Shown here piece by piece: positions 34,645 to 43,472 of a stretch of 64,000 nt of DNA. The stretch lies in assembly GCA_028822445.1 (NCBI GenBank), contig JAPKDQ010000006.1, positions 62,001 through 126,000 of the forward strand, given 5' to 3'. Numbering within the stretch: the first letter of the stretch is position 1; each line of letters starts with the position of its first letter. The notes below the pieces were generated by a model. The model saw only the letters and a program-made list of their open reading frames with translations. It had not been told where the DNA came from and did not search any database. The position numbers and the translations under genes are program-made. Source of the DNA: Rhodospirillaceae bacterium (GTDB lineage: Bacteria > Pseudomonadota > Alphaproteobacteria > Rhodospirillales > Rhodospirillaceae).

Positions 34645-35886
34645 ATGACTGTCCCTCTTCCTGCTGACTCCCGCTCGCTCTATCGGCACGGTATGACGCC
34701 CGATATCAATCATGATGAGTCTGCGCGGATCAATGTACTGGCATCACTTAATGCTGCTGTAGCGGCGACCCTCAGTAAGGGCGTGAAGCTCGCTTACGAG
34801 CACGAGGTTTTACCAAAGCTTACAGCCGAGGATCTCAATCTTTCTCACCCTAAAGCGCAGACCGGCGCGATGATCCGTGATGCCATTAGACCTAGTCCAG
34901 TCTACCAATCCTGGGCGAGTCTTCGCCGTATGATCCAGGAAATGAATCGACAGACCTCACGCCATATCGCGATCAGGCAAATGAGCGATTTACAGGAGCG
35001 TGCTATTGCCCTTACTGAGGATTCGAATGACTGTACTCTCGTCCTTAATCCATCTCTGAAAGTACCGCGCTATCTAGCAAATGCCGATAATCACCTTCAG
35101 CCCGGGGGATATCACACGGAGATCGAGCCTGGGGATATGACGGCCGCCGCAACCTATGATGTTGCGACCTTTGTTACGGCGATGGGCATGTTTGGCCCGA
35201 AGGGTGATTCAGCCGGACGGGGCATGGCGCAATGGTTGGCTGAGCACCACCCGAACTTCAAGCCTAAGCGCATTCTTGATATCGGTGCGGCCCATGGCAA
35301 CAATACCCTACCCCTTGCGGCTGCCTTCCCCGAAGCAGAAGTGGTCGCCCTAGATGCCGGTGCACCGATGCTACGCTATGGGCAAGCACGGGCGCTCTCT
35401 ATGGGGGTCTCGAATGTTCGTTTTGTCCATGGGGCTGCTGAAGAGATTGATAAGTCACTGGGTACGTTCGACTTAATCCAAAGCACTATGGTCTTCCATG
35501 AAACATCAGGAACAGCCCTGCCCCAGATCCTGAAACGAATATACGCTGCGCTTAATCCAGGCGGCCTGACCACTCATCTTGAACAGCCCAATTTTACCCC
35601 TGTTACCCCGGTGTTTGATCGTTTCCTGCGCAATTGGGATTCCTGGTACAACAACGAGCCATTTTGGGTTCAGCTGCACGGCATGGATTTTAAAACGGAG
35701 TTACACGCTGCGGGGTTCGACCCTGACAAATGTATTGAAAGTGGCGTGAACCCAAACCTGGAACCAGGCCAGTATCCGTCGTGGGCCGGTCGGATCAGCC
35801 GCCACGATCATGAGCATGCGAAACCCGAGGCCGTACAACAGGGCTACAACGGCGAGACTTGGTATCTGTTCGGTGCATGGAAATAG
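34645..35886 (+). CDS. Class I SAM-dependent methyltransferase, third family member, no signal peptide
   Basis: The 413-aa protein belongs with the two Tat-signal methyltransferases in this window: it shares 'LNPSLKVPRYL' followed by 'HLQPGGYHTE' (about 130-155), 'ILDIGAAHGNN' as motif I near 211, and 'VVALDAGAPMLRYGQARAL'. It differs in having a soluble N-terminus and no adjacent partner gene. By inference it acts in the cytoplasm on a related substrate. The ribosome site is weak, and the ~215 bp upstream is strongly AT-rich, marking the left edge of the second accessory block. The next gene is convergent, 15 bp away. Confidence 0.8.
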   Translation: MTVPLPADSRSLYRHGMTPDINHDESARINVLASLNAAVAATLSKGVKLAYEHEVLPKLTAEDLNLSHPKAQTGAMIRDAIRPSPVYQSWASLRRMIQEMNRQTSRHIAIRQMSDLQERAIALTEDSNDCTLVLNPSLKVPRYLANADNHLQPGGYHTEIEPGDMTAAATYDVATFVTAMGMFGPKGDSAGRGMAQWLAEHHPNFKPKRILDIGAAHGNNTLPLAAAFPEAEVVALDAGAPMLRYGQARALSMGVSNVRFVHGAAEEIDKSLGTFDLIQSTMVFHETSGTALPQILKRIYAALNPGGLTTHLEQPNFTPVTPVFDRFLRNWDSWYNNEPFWVQLHGMDFKTELHAAGFDPDKCIESGVNPNLEPGQYPSWAGRISRHDHEHAKPEAVQQGYNGETWYLFGAWK

Positions 35887-35901
35887 GTCGGTAAATACGC
35901 C

Positions 35902-36639
35902 TTAGAGCGAAAACCGGAGCTGGTTCTCATCAACGAACTTCGGCAGTTGGTGCGAATTTTTCGACACCAGTGTCGCATTCAGGTTCGTGCCTTCATAGGG
36001 TCGGCACATCCGCTTCAGAGCCTGAGGTGCTGCATGACTAGACAACCATATATCCATCATTCCGCCTGTCAGGATCACCGGCATGCGATCATGGATCTCT
36101 TCGGTAATCTCATTGGGTTCGGTTGTCAAAATGACGAAATGCCGCTGTTTGGTTTTCGGGCTTGCCATGAACAGGCCAGCCATAACGAGCAGGTTCGCTC
36201 CCTCACCTTCGAACAGCTTGTTCTTTGAAACCTGACGCTCTGCTGCAATTGCGCCGCCGGTGTTGGCTACTCGATCTAACGAGAAATGCCACGGTGTGCG
36301 CGAGCCAGTAACCTCTTTTTTCCACTCGTAATAGCCGGTTACTGGAATCACGCAGCGATGATGCTCGAAGGCATTGGCGAAGGTTGGCAGCACATCCATG
36401 GTTTCACAGCGGGCATTGATGATGGGGGTCGAGCGACCCGCGGGTGGCGAAAAGCCCCAGGTACCCAGGTCCAAACCGCGTTCTCCTCCAGCCACACGAA
36501 TAAAAGGTCGTTGATCCGTTGGCCGCACGACTGCGGTTGGCTGTGGGTCGACCTTCTTTAAGCGCTCACTAGAGATGGATAGAGAATAGAAATCCTGAAT
36601 CTCCTTCCAGGGTTTGTAACTCGATAAACTGCCGCACAC
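35902..36639 (-). CDS. SRAP-domain protein (YedK/HMCES-type abasic site processing)
   Basis: The 245-aa protein starts at a GTG so that Cys is residue 2 ('MCGSL'), as the mechanism requires: after Met removal Cys2 forms the thiazolidine crosslink with abasic sites in ssDNA. Other conserved positions are 'INARCETM' (Asn and Arg), 'VIPVTGYYEWKK' (Glu) and 'EIHDRMPVIL' (His). These proteins shield abasic sites at replication forks. It lies inside the accessory block between two unrelated genes and seems to stand alone. Confidence 0.92.
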   Translation of the reverse strand: MCGSLSSYKPWKEIQDFYSLSISSERLKKVDPQPTAVVRPTDQRPFIRVAGGERGLDLGTWGFSPPAGRSTPIINARCETMDVLPTFANAFEHHRCVIPVTGYYEWKKEVTGSRTPWHFSLDRVANTGGAIAAERQVSKNKLFEGEGANLLVMAGLFMASPKTKQRHFVILTTEPNEITEEIHDRMPVILTGGMMDIWLSSHAAPQALKRMCRPYEGTNLNATLVSKNSHQLPKFVDENQLRFSL

Positions 36640-36777
36640 GTTAAGATCCCGCCAGATAATTTTTGAGAGCTCTAAAGCACTAAGCCGGTGTCAGAATCAG
36701 CCAGTCATTTAGGAAACTGCGCATGGGTAAACCTGTCTCCGACATTCTGTATCCTATATTAGGTCTGGCTGCTTCGC

Positions 36778-37917
36778 TTAACCAGCGTCCCCTTGTATAT
36801 TCAGCCAACGGCTTTTCTCGTCCATGAGCTTCTTCATGCCCTCACGGGACTGGGGAAGTTCTTCCAGAGGGACATCGAGGATATTCATGGGAACTTCCTG
36901 GACGAACTGATCGAAGACCGGCTTGACGACTTCCATTGGATAACGCGGAATACGACGGTCTTTTCTGAGCTCGGCGATGTTTAGTTCGGCCTCGACAATG
37001 GCTTCATCGCCAGATTTCTCTTGAGCCAAGATTTTTCCACCGGGCGCAACAATCAACGAGTTTCCACCAAACCCAGGAGGGAAGTTGGGGTTAGAGGGAA
37101 ATGTGATGTTCGACATGCCCGAATACACATTGTTGTAATAAGCAATGGCTTGAACATCGACTTCCGAGAATCCGGTTGCTGTACGGAGCATGATCTCTAC
37201 GCCACGCATAGCGAAAGCGGCAAACACGAACGGATCGATCTGCACTGTGCTAACGGCGATATTACCGAATTCGGTTTGCAGGATCGGGAACTCTTCTTCA
37301 ATGCCGTACTTCGCCCGAAATTTATCATGGACGTTTTCGATGGTAGTGGTTGGAATTTCGCCGCCATCGTCGGTGTAGCGCGAGGCGTTACGTGTTTTCC
37401 AATAGGTGTGTTTGATCTCGCCATCGCGCCCGATCACCGGGTTCAGGCTGAGAATATGTCCGGGCCAGTCTGGGTCGGTCGCATAGCTGCCAAAGATAAT
37501 GTAGGTATCGCAGGCTTTAGCGAATGCACCGATGGCTTTTGTTTCAGGCCCGGGAACTTGGATAGTGAATTTGAGTTTCTCTTCCCGGGTGCCGGAGGAA
37601 TAACCGGTCAGTGGAAATTCATTGAACAGAATGAAGTCTGGCTTTTTGCCTTCGGTGCAGGCTTTTTTGATCCAATAGCCCATGCGTTTCACGTTTTCTT
37701 TGAGGCCCGATTCAACGCTTTCGGCTTCTTGCAGAAGCATTGGTTCATTTTGGACGACCTTGAGGACAACAACGTCCTTCTCCAACGGGACTGTGGGATA
37801 GCTGCCATCTGGACGCACCAATTCTGGCACCGACTGCGATATCGCCTCCACACTCCAGACACTGGCAAGTAATCCTAGGCAGAGCCCTATGGATTTCAAC
37901 ATGGGTCGTTTTTCCAT
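36778..37917 (-). CDS. Exported nitrilase-fold protein lacking the catalytic cysteine
   Basis: The 379-aa protein has a signal peptide (about 1-27, ending VEAISQ) and a nitrilase-superfamily fold. Glu100 in 'ILFNEFPLTGYS' and Lys174 in 'HTYWKTRN' fit two catalytic positions. Where the nucleophile Cys should be, it reads 'GNIAVSTVQIDPFVFAAFAM': the conserved Pro aligns with that of the two cytoplasmic copies, and the Cys position becomes Ser223, with a 2-residue gap before it. No other Cys is near. It may be a non-hydrolytic binding protein, a Ser-dependent variant, or inactive. GGAG precedes the ATG. It neighbours the second methyltransferase cassette. Confidence 0.82.
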   Translation of the reverse strand: MEKRPMLKSIGLCLGLLASVWSVEAISQSVPELVRPDGSYPTVPLEKDVVVLKVVQNEPMLLQEAESVESGLKENVKRMGYWIKKACTEGKKPDFILFNEFPLTGYSSGTREEKLKFTIQVPGPETKAIGAFAKACDTYIIFGSYATDPDWPGHILSLNPVIGRDGEIKHTYWKTRNASRYTDDGGEIPTTTIENVHDKFRAKYGIEEEFPILQTEFGNIAVSTVQIDPFVFAAFAMRGVEIMLRTATGFSEVDVQAIAYYNNVYSGMSNITFPSNPNFPPGFGGNSLIVAPGGKILAQEKSGDEAIVEAELNIAELRKDRRIPRYPMEVVKPVFDQFVQEVPMNILDVPLEELPQSREGMKKLMDEKSRWLNIQGDAG

Positions 37918-37992
37918 GGCCGTCTCTCCAGTAGTTCGGCTGTATATCTGCGTTTATAAGCTAACGGTGCCCGCGCCCTTGAGTTGAGTCAA

Positions 37993-38520
37993 TTACTTAC
38001 TCCTCAGCGAAACGATTGGGCCCAGACGCGCTGGAAAGGCCCCGAAAACTATCGAAATACAAAGGGATATCAAGAACGGATAGGTAGCCGCCTCCCAGGT
38101 TAGAGCCATATCCCATCCGGTGATTTTGCTGCCAATGAGGATACACCCACCTCCAATAACAACGCCGATAATGCCACCAAGCAGCGCAAGTAAGACAGAC
38201 TCTGCAAGGAATTGGCAGGATATCCCGTGGCTGTGCACCGACGGCCATACGCAACCCTATCTCTCCATAGCGCTCTCTAACTGAAAGGAGCGATACCGCT
38301 AGCAAGCCAACGCCCCAAAGACTAAGCGCCAGTCCGGCAAGTCCAAAAGTTAACTCTCCGAAGGACCCTTTCATCTGTTCTTGTGTAGCGAGTAAGGAAT
38401 CCTGATCTTGTATCTCAAAGTCATCAGTGAAGTTGGGACGGTCATAGCCATGCTCATCGCGTAAGAGAGCGGTGATATCCGCATTGGCGACCTCGATCGC
38501 CGGTTGGGACAGGGATGACG
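37993..38520 (-). pseudogene. Remnant of a MacB/FtsX-type ABC permease gene
   Basis: Two overlapping frames together read as the C-terminal part of a MacB-like permease. The first gives 'ITALLRDEHGYDRPNFTDDF', then a helix, then 'VRERYGEIGLRMAVGAQ' followed by 'PRDIL'; after a frameshift near 38220 the second gives 'CQFLAESVLLALLGGIIGVV' and two more helices. The upstream part has no start codon and begins directly after the stop of the methyltransferase gene. It is therefore truncated at its 5' end and frameshifted: a dead gene, probably left by the insertion that placed the methyltransferase cassette here. Confidence 0.85.
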
Positions 38521-38527
38521 TTAGCGA

Positions 38528-39724
38528 CTACGCTGGTTTAACACCCATGATGTTGCGCCTAGAGCCACGACGGCTCGGCGGACCATCTTCGTTGACAATG
38601 AATCCGGCCTTACGCATGGCCGATGCCATATCGAACTTGGCATACCCTAAACGCCAGGGTTCACCGTTCCACCGGCTATCCCACCATTGGCGGAAAGTGC
38701 TATAAACACCCTTCGGAACCGGGTTCCCAGTGTAGAAGTCGATTGGATAATACACTCCACCTGGCCGCAATACACGATAGGATTCCGCCAGAATTTGATG
38801 CGCCGCTTCTGTCGTCACTTCATGAAACATGATGTTGTTAGTGGCTAGATCGAAGTGATTATCAGGAAACTGTGAATCCTCAGCCAACCGTTGCGCAAAA
38901 TTGACATCAACACCAATATCCACGGCACGCATATGAGCGTAACGCACCATCGGTCCGCCAACATCAATGCCCCACACCTCCGCATCGGAGAATCTCTGTT
39001 TCAAAGCAACACTCAACTGACCACAGCTACATCCTTGATCGAGTACCCGCATCACCTGGCCATCTTCCGGTTCGGGCATGGCGTTGGCTAAAGCAATGTG
39101 CAGTTCATCCTGGTCGTTGCGACCTTCGAAGAAGTTGTTGGTGCCGTAATGATAGATGTGCCCGGCGAACGGATCACCCACATAGCCACCCGGCTGGATA
39201 TGTATCTCATGGGTCACGTAGTCAGGCATCGCCATATCCGGGTTCAACTCTAATGTACCCGGTCCAACGTTATCTGCCGCTTCCATTTCCGCGAGATATG
39301 CATCCGCGTTGCCATGAAATTCGTCATGCAACGTTTTCCAGTTGATTTGCTGTGCACTGAGCCACATTCGCGCACTAGCGGCAACGAGAGGGTCATTACC
39401 CACGTGTTTCAGAACGTCTGCTGTCGGAAGTTTCTTGGTAGGGTCTATACCCTTAGCCCGCATGATATTTGCAATACGACGGCGCGCGGCGCTGTTCATA
39501 TCCCGGTTGGCGAACACGCGAAAGCCAGTGATAAAATCGTGTTGCGCTTCTAAATGCTGGCGGGGAAGACGCTCCAATCGACCATTCGAGCCACGAGGTT
39601 CAACATCGGCCGCATTGAACTTAGAAGACGATATCGCGGCTGATGCTTTCTTGCTGCCAAACAAAGCACCAACGAAAGAGGCGGTTGCCGCTGAAGCGCC
39701 AAAGAGATTCCGTCTGTTAATCAT
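38528..39724 (-). CDS. Class I SAM-dependent methyltransferase with Tat signal, copy 2
   Basis: The 398-aa protein is an end-to-end paralogue of the one at 6013: twin-arginine signal ('NRRNLFGASAATASF', cleavage near residue 28), the family block 'LNPDMAMPDYVTHEIHIQPG' then 'GYVGDPFAGHIYHY', motif I 'VLDQGCSCGQLS' near 229, 'VWGIDVGGPMVRYAH', 'FAQRLAED' and 'VLRPGGVYY'. In motif I the usual GxGxG becomes GCSCG, which still may bind SAM. Its ATG overlaps the partner gene's stop by 4 bp, so translation is coupled. The substrate and compartment are unknown. Confidence 0.85.
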   Translation of the reverse strand: MINRRNLFGASAATASFVGALFGSKKASAAISSSKFNAADVEPRGSNGRLERLPRQHLEAQHDFITGFRVFANRDMNSAARRRIANIMRAKGIDPTKKLPTADVLKHVGNDPLVAASARMWLSAQQINWKTLHDEFHGNADAYLAEMEAADNVGPGTLELNPDMAMPDYVTHEIHIQPGGYVGDPFAGHIYHYGTNNFFEGRNDQDELHIALANAMPEPEDGQVMRVLDQGCSCGQLSVALKQRFSDAEVWGIDVGGPMVRYAHMRAVDIGVDVNFAQRLAEDSQFPDNHFDLATNNIMFHEVTTEAAHQILAESYRVLRPGGVYYPIDFYTGNPVPKGVYSTFRQWWDSRWNGEPWRLGYAKFDMASAMRKAGFIVNEDGPPSRRGSRRNIMGVKPA

Positions 39725-40149
39725 GATCCGCCCCCCATTCTCATACCCGCGTCTCCGGAGCGCGTCGTCTCATCCTCTGGGTCCACCCCCGAAGATTTAC
39801 CAGGATTATCCTTGGCACTGATATCTAATGCGGTTTGGTCTTCACCTGTGCGGGCAATATGGCCGTAGGTCAGTTGAATGAAGGCGTCGCGTTCCTTGCG
39901 TAGTTCCGCCTCTTCTTCCTCCGTCAGCACATAACCTTCGATCATATTGCGGGTGATCGTGCCCTCTTTCTCGAACAACAGTTCTATCGTCCGCGTGCGC
40001 CGCCTGTTGGCCCATACTTCAGCCCCAAGGGCGATGATCGATGTCATCATATCGTCCATCAACGGATTATCGAGAAACACGGCTTGTTCGGTATCGGATT
40101 TTATAAAGTCCGCCGTATACATCTTACGACTAGATTTTGAGCCAGCCAT
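39721..40149 (-). CDS. Small partner protein of the Tat-methyltransferase cassette, copy 2
   Basis: The 142-aa protein is a paralogue of the one at 5617, sharing 'YTADFIKSD', 'AVFLDN', 'LGAEVWANRRR', 'LTEEEE' and 'ERDAFIQLTYG'. It adds a Gly/Ser/Asp-rich tail of about 40 residues. There is no signal peptide or membrane segment. It has a good GGGAGG site before its ATG and overlaps the methyltransferase gene by 4 bp. Recurrence of this pair in two places is the main evidence that the two proteins work together, for instance as chaperone and Tat substrate or as two subunits. Confidence 0.78.
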   Translation of the reverse strand: MAGSKSSRKMYTADFIKSDTEQAVFLDNPLMDDMMTSIIALGAEVWANRRRTRTIELLFEKEGTITRNMIEGYVLTEEEEAELRKERDAFIQLTYGHIARTGEDQTALDISAKDNPGKSSGVDPEDETTRSGDAGMRMGGGS

Positions 40150-40717
40150 GATACTGCCCTCCCCAGTTAGACCATATTTGTTAAAATCTGCACTTATAAG
40201 AGGTTAATCGCAAGGTTAGATACTGTTTCGGTCAAAGAGCGAAAGCGAAGCCAATTTCTGTATCATTCTGATCCCATTTATAACGCATTATCTAGAAGCG
40301 AGCTGATGGTTCGCACAAGGGCCGACGGGTCGCGATGGGTCGGCACTAAAAAAGCCTCGGTCAAGGTCGGCTCTTTCAATAACGGCAGCACCTGGCAAAA
40401 CCACAGCCCCACGCATGACCTCATCTTTCAAACCTTTTCCCAGCGATAAGATAAACGTTGGCCGCGAGATCTGAGGAGACCGATCAATACCCGGATACCG
40501 CATCGCCGCTAGTTCGGTTTTGATAAAATCCTGGCGTGCAGAACTGTTCCTACAAAGGCTGCTGAATCGATCTGTTGTATCTTCAAAGCCGGAGCGTCTA
40601 TACGCCACTGATCCAGGCCCGATGCTATATTTCAACGCACTGGTATTGGGCCGTTTTACCCGATATTAGGCGTGGCTATAGTTGATTAGAACCCATCATC
40701 ACGTTAAGCCGTACACT
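40150..40717. other. Intergenic region at the right edge of the accessory block
   Basis: This 568-bp stretch separates the divergent partner gene and mazG. A minus-strand ORF of 115 codons (40288-40635) fills part of it, but its product shows no family features I recognise and no clear ribosome site, so it is not called. The interval should hold the promoters of both neighbours. Gene remnants are possible. Confidence 0.4.
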
Positions 40718-41521
40718 ATGGTGAAATCAAGACATAGCCTCAACGATCTACTGCAAATCATGTCCGATTTGCGCGATCCCGAGACCGGATGCCCTTGGGA
40801 TATAGAACAGGACTTTAACTCCATAGCATCCTATACAATAGAAGAGGCCTATGAAGTCGCGGATGCTATCTCTCGCAACGATATGTCGTCGCTTAAAGAT
40901 GAGCTTGGAGACCTACTTCTCCAGGTCGTTTATCACGCGCGTATGGCAGAGGAAGCAGGCTTGTTCGACTTTGCCGATATCGCTGATGCCATCTCCACTA
41001 AGATGATCCGCCGGCATCCCCACGTATTTGGCGATGCCGTGGTTACAGATTCTAAGGCACAATCCGTCAATTGGGAGAATATCAAGGCAGAGGAACGAGC
41101 AATAAAGAAGGGAACGGGTAAAGCGCCAAGTATCCTGGATGATGTCCCTGTTGCCCTGCCAGCCATGAAACGCGCAGAAAAGCTCCAAAAACGTGCTGCG
41201 CTCGTAGGTTTTGATTGGCCTAAGATAGCGCCCGTCATTGGTAAAATCCGTGAAGAGATTACAGAGTTGGAATCTGAGCTGTCAGCAGAATCAAGCCAAG
41301 ACCGCATCGAAGATGAATTGGGTGACCTCCTTTTCGCGGTAGTGAACTTAGCGAGAAAAATCAAGGTGGAACCCGGTTCCGCACTGCGCAGAACTAATCT
41401 AAAGTTCGAGCAGCGTTTTCAGTTCATCGAGGGCATGCTTGCTAAACAGGGCCGGGCCCCACAAGACGCTAGCTTGGATGAAATGGAATCACTGTGGCAA
41501 CGGGCAAAAACTGAAAAATAA
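40718..41521 (+). CDS. mazG: Nucleoside triphosphate pyrophosphohydrolase MazG
   Basis: The 267-aa protein has two MazG domains: the N-terminal one with 'LRDPETGCPWD', 'TIEEAYEVADAI' and 'LKDELGDLLLQVVYHARMAE' (acidic metal ligands), and the C-terminal one with 'KIREEITELESEL' and 'IEDELGDLLFAVVNLARK'. It hydrolyses NTPs and dNTPs to monophosphates, cleaning the pool and possibly lowering (p)ppGpp. The frame is open to a TTG at 40682; the ATG is preferred as it lies just ahead of the first conserved segment. It is convergent with hflX; the 221 bp between them show nothing notable. Confidence 0.94.
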   Translation: MVKSRHSLNDLLQIMSDLRDPETGCPWDIEQDFNSIASYTIEEAYEVADAISRNDMSSLKDELGDLLLQVVYHARMAEEAGLFDFADIADAISTKMIRRHPHVFGDAVVTDSKAQSVNWENIKAEERAIKKGTGKAPSILDDVPVALPAMKRAEKLQKRAALVGFDWPKIAPVIGKIREEITELESELSAESSQDRIEDELGDLLFAVVNLARKIKVEPGSALRRTNLKFEQRFQFIEGMLAKQGRAPQDASLDEMESLWQRAKTEK

Positions 41522-41742
41522 AAAGTATTCTAGAGACACTTCTCGGAAGTCCTCGCAGGATTTTTCGTCGTGCGAGCCCTCATCTGATGTTACGTGACCG
41601 ATAAACCCTGACCACGAATTCGCGAAAATACGTTATAAGCCTTAAAGAAATGGCCTGAATTGTTTGAAAATTTTCGGCTTAGAAACGTCTTGAATGATCC
41701 CATCCACGTCTGGCCGAAACTCTGAGCTTGGGGACAGGTGTA

Positions 41743-43065
41743 TTACAAGACCCGAACTGTTTCATTTGTGGCTATTCGTTGAGCATCTATAGGGTCAAGG
41801 AACACGGTAACCGTTGTTTCCATATCACCGTCCTGCCGAGCAACCACCTCTCCTTTGCGATACAACCAGGCTAGTGTTTTGCCGTCAGCGACTGGTACCG
41901 CAACGTTAAGCTCACGCCTGCCAATGGATATAATACGATCGATTTGGGAGATAAGGACTTTCGTCCCTTCTCCCGTTAAACCAGATACCAAGACAGGTGC
42001 GCCTTCTGATCCATCAGGCTCGATGATCAATCCACGAGCAGACGCATCAAGGAGGTCTGCTTTATTCAAGGCTTCCAGGATTGGGTGATCATCACTGGAT
42101 TCAATATCCATGCGAGAAAGAACTTCCTCCACGTCACGCTTCTGGTCTTCAGTTTCAGCGTGGGAAATATCGCGCACATGTATAATTGCGTCTGCCTCGA
42201 CTACCTCTTCAAGGGTCGCCCGGAATGCCGCGACCAACTCGTGTGGAAGGTCAGACACGAAGCCCACTGTATCTGATAATATAATGCGGCGGCCTGATGG
42301 GAGTTGAAGAGCTCTCATCGTCGGATCAAGGGTCGCGAATAGTTGGTCTTCCGTATGCACCGAGGAATTAGTTAAATGGTTAAATAAAGTTGATTTACCG
42401 GCATTCGTGTAGCCAACCAGGGCAACAATTGGATACGGCACCCGCTTGCGAGCGGCCCTGTGCAGATCTCGCGTCCGCAAAACCTTATCCAGCTCCTTTT
42501 TTAGTCTAGTTATCCTCTCACCAATCAGCCGTCTGTCGATTTCAATCTGTGTTTCACCTGGCCCACCAAGGAAACCAGAGCCACCGCGCTGCCGTTCCAA
42601 GTGAGTCCAACTCCGGACCAACCTGCTTTTTTGGTAAGTCAAATGAGCCAATTCGACTTGCAGCATACCTTCTCGCGTCCGGGCACGTTCTCCAAATATC
42701 TCTAATATTAGGCCCGTACGGTCAATGACTTTTACTTGCCACGACGTCTCCAGATTGCGCTGCTGACCAGGCGACAAAGTGTGATCAACTATGACCAGGT
42801 CGACTTCTAGTCCATCAATTAAAGACTTAAACCGTTCAACAACGCCCTTGCCAAATAAGGTGGACGGCCGCGGTTGGGATACTGAAATGTGCTCTGCGTG
42901 GACAACTTCGAGGCTAATCGCTGCGGCTAAGCCACACGCTTCTTCCACGCGTGCTCGTACCTCTTTTGCAACTCTTCTCTTGTGCAAATCGGGATGAAGA
43001 ACAATAGCGCGGGTTTTCGGTCGCGCTGTTTCTACGAAATCTGGTGGATGGCCGTTAGAGCTCAC
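41743..43065 (-). CDS. hflX: GTPase HflX
   Basis: The 440-aa GTPase has an N-terminal HflX domain ('VVHAEHISVSQPRPSTLFGK', 'GPGETQIEIDRRLI' near 165) and a G domain: 'LVGYTNAGKSTLFN' (G1) near 215, 'LSDTVGFVSDLPHELVAAFR' (G3), and 'ALNKADL' (G4, NKAD). It rescues or splits stalled ribosomes, notably under heat stress. The start is GTG, 12 bp after hfq, and hfq-hflX is a conserved alphaproteobacterial pair. Confidence 0.94.
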   Translation of the reverse strand: MSSNGHPPDFVETARPKTRAIVLHPDLHKRRVAKEVRARVEEACGLAAAISLEVVHAEHISVSQPRPSTLFGKGVVERFKSLIDGLEVDLVIVDHTLSPGQQRNLETSWQVKVIDRTGLILEIFGERARTREGMLQVELAHLTYQKSRLVRSWTHLERQRGGSGFLGGPGETQIEIDRRLIGERITRLKKELDKVLRTRDLHRAARKRVPYPIVALVGYTNAGKSTLFNHLTNSSVHTEDQLFATLDPTMRALQLPSGRRIILSDTVGFVSDLPHELVAAFRATLEEVVEADAIIHVRDISHAETEDQKRDVEEVLSRMDIESSDDHPILEALNKADLLDASARGLIIEPDGSEGAPVLVSGLTGEGTKVLISQIDRIISIGRRELNVAVPVADGKTLAWLYRKGEVVARQDGDMETTVTVFLDPIDAQRIATNETVRVL

Positions 43066-43077
43066 AAAGGTAAAAGC

Positions 43078-43347
43078 CTATTCGGCAACCTCTTCCTTGG
43101 CCGAGTCATCTTGAACCTCGGGCTCAAACAACTGCAGTGGGCCAGATGGCATTACAGTTGAGATCGCGTGCTTATACACTAGCTGGCTATGACCGTCCCG
43201 CCGCAGCAACACTGAAAAATTATCGAACCAGGTCACAATCCCCTGGAGTTTGACGCCATTCACCAAAAACACCGTTACCGGGTTCTTGTTCTTCCGAATT
43301 GTGTTTAGAAAGACGTCCTGAACGTTTTGTGATGTATCACCAGACAT
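43078..43347 (-). CDS. hfq: RNA chaperone Hfq
   Basis: The 89-aa Sm-like protein shows Sm1 '[19 protein letters not shown]' followed by '[10 protein letters not shown]', and Sm2 '[14 protein letters not shown]' with the Y-K-H RNA-binding residues. The short acidic tail after residue 75 is usual for alphaproteobacteria. It forms a hexamer that pairs small RNAs with mRNAs. Its upstream 125 bp contain an AT-rich tract that likely includes the promoter for hfq-hflX. Confidence 0.96.
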   Translation of the reverse strand: MSGDTSQNVQDVFLNTIRKNKNPVTVFLVNGVKLQGIVTWFDNFSVLLRRDGHSQLVYKHAISTVMPSGPLQLFEPEVQDDSAKEEVAE

Positions 43348-43472
43348 TTTATAAGCCCTTGTTTTCTTTATTTTTTTGTCCAGAGGAATTGAATGGCACG
43401 GACTTGCACCTGTATCTAGAGCCTTTCTTTTAGTTGGGTCAACAGCACACCGCGGACACTTCTATTTCAAAA

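Noticed and set aside
37021-37872. 283-codon plus-strand ORF
   Set aside because: It lies antisense to the nitrilase-fold gene, which has clear family motifs, a signal peptide and a ribosome site; the antisense product shows no features.
40288-40635. 115-codon minus-strand ORF
   Set aside because: No family resemblance, no clear ribosome site, and atypical composition; kept only as a note in the intergenic entry.
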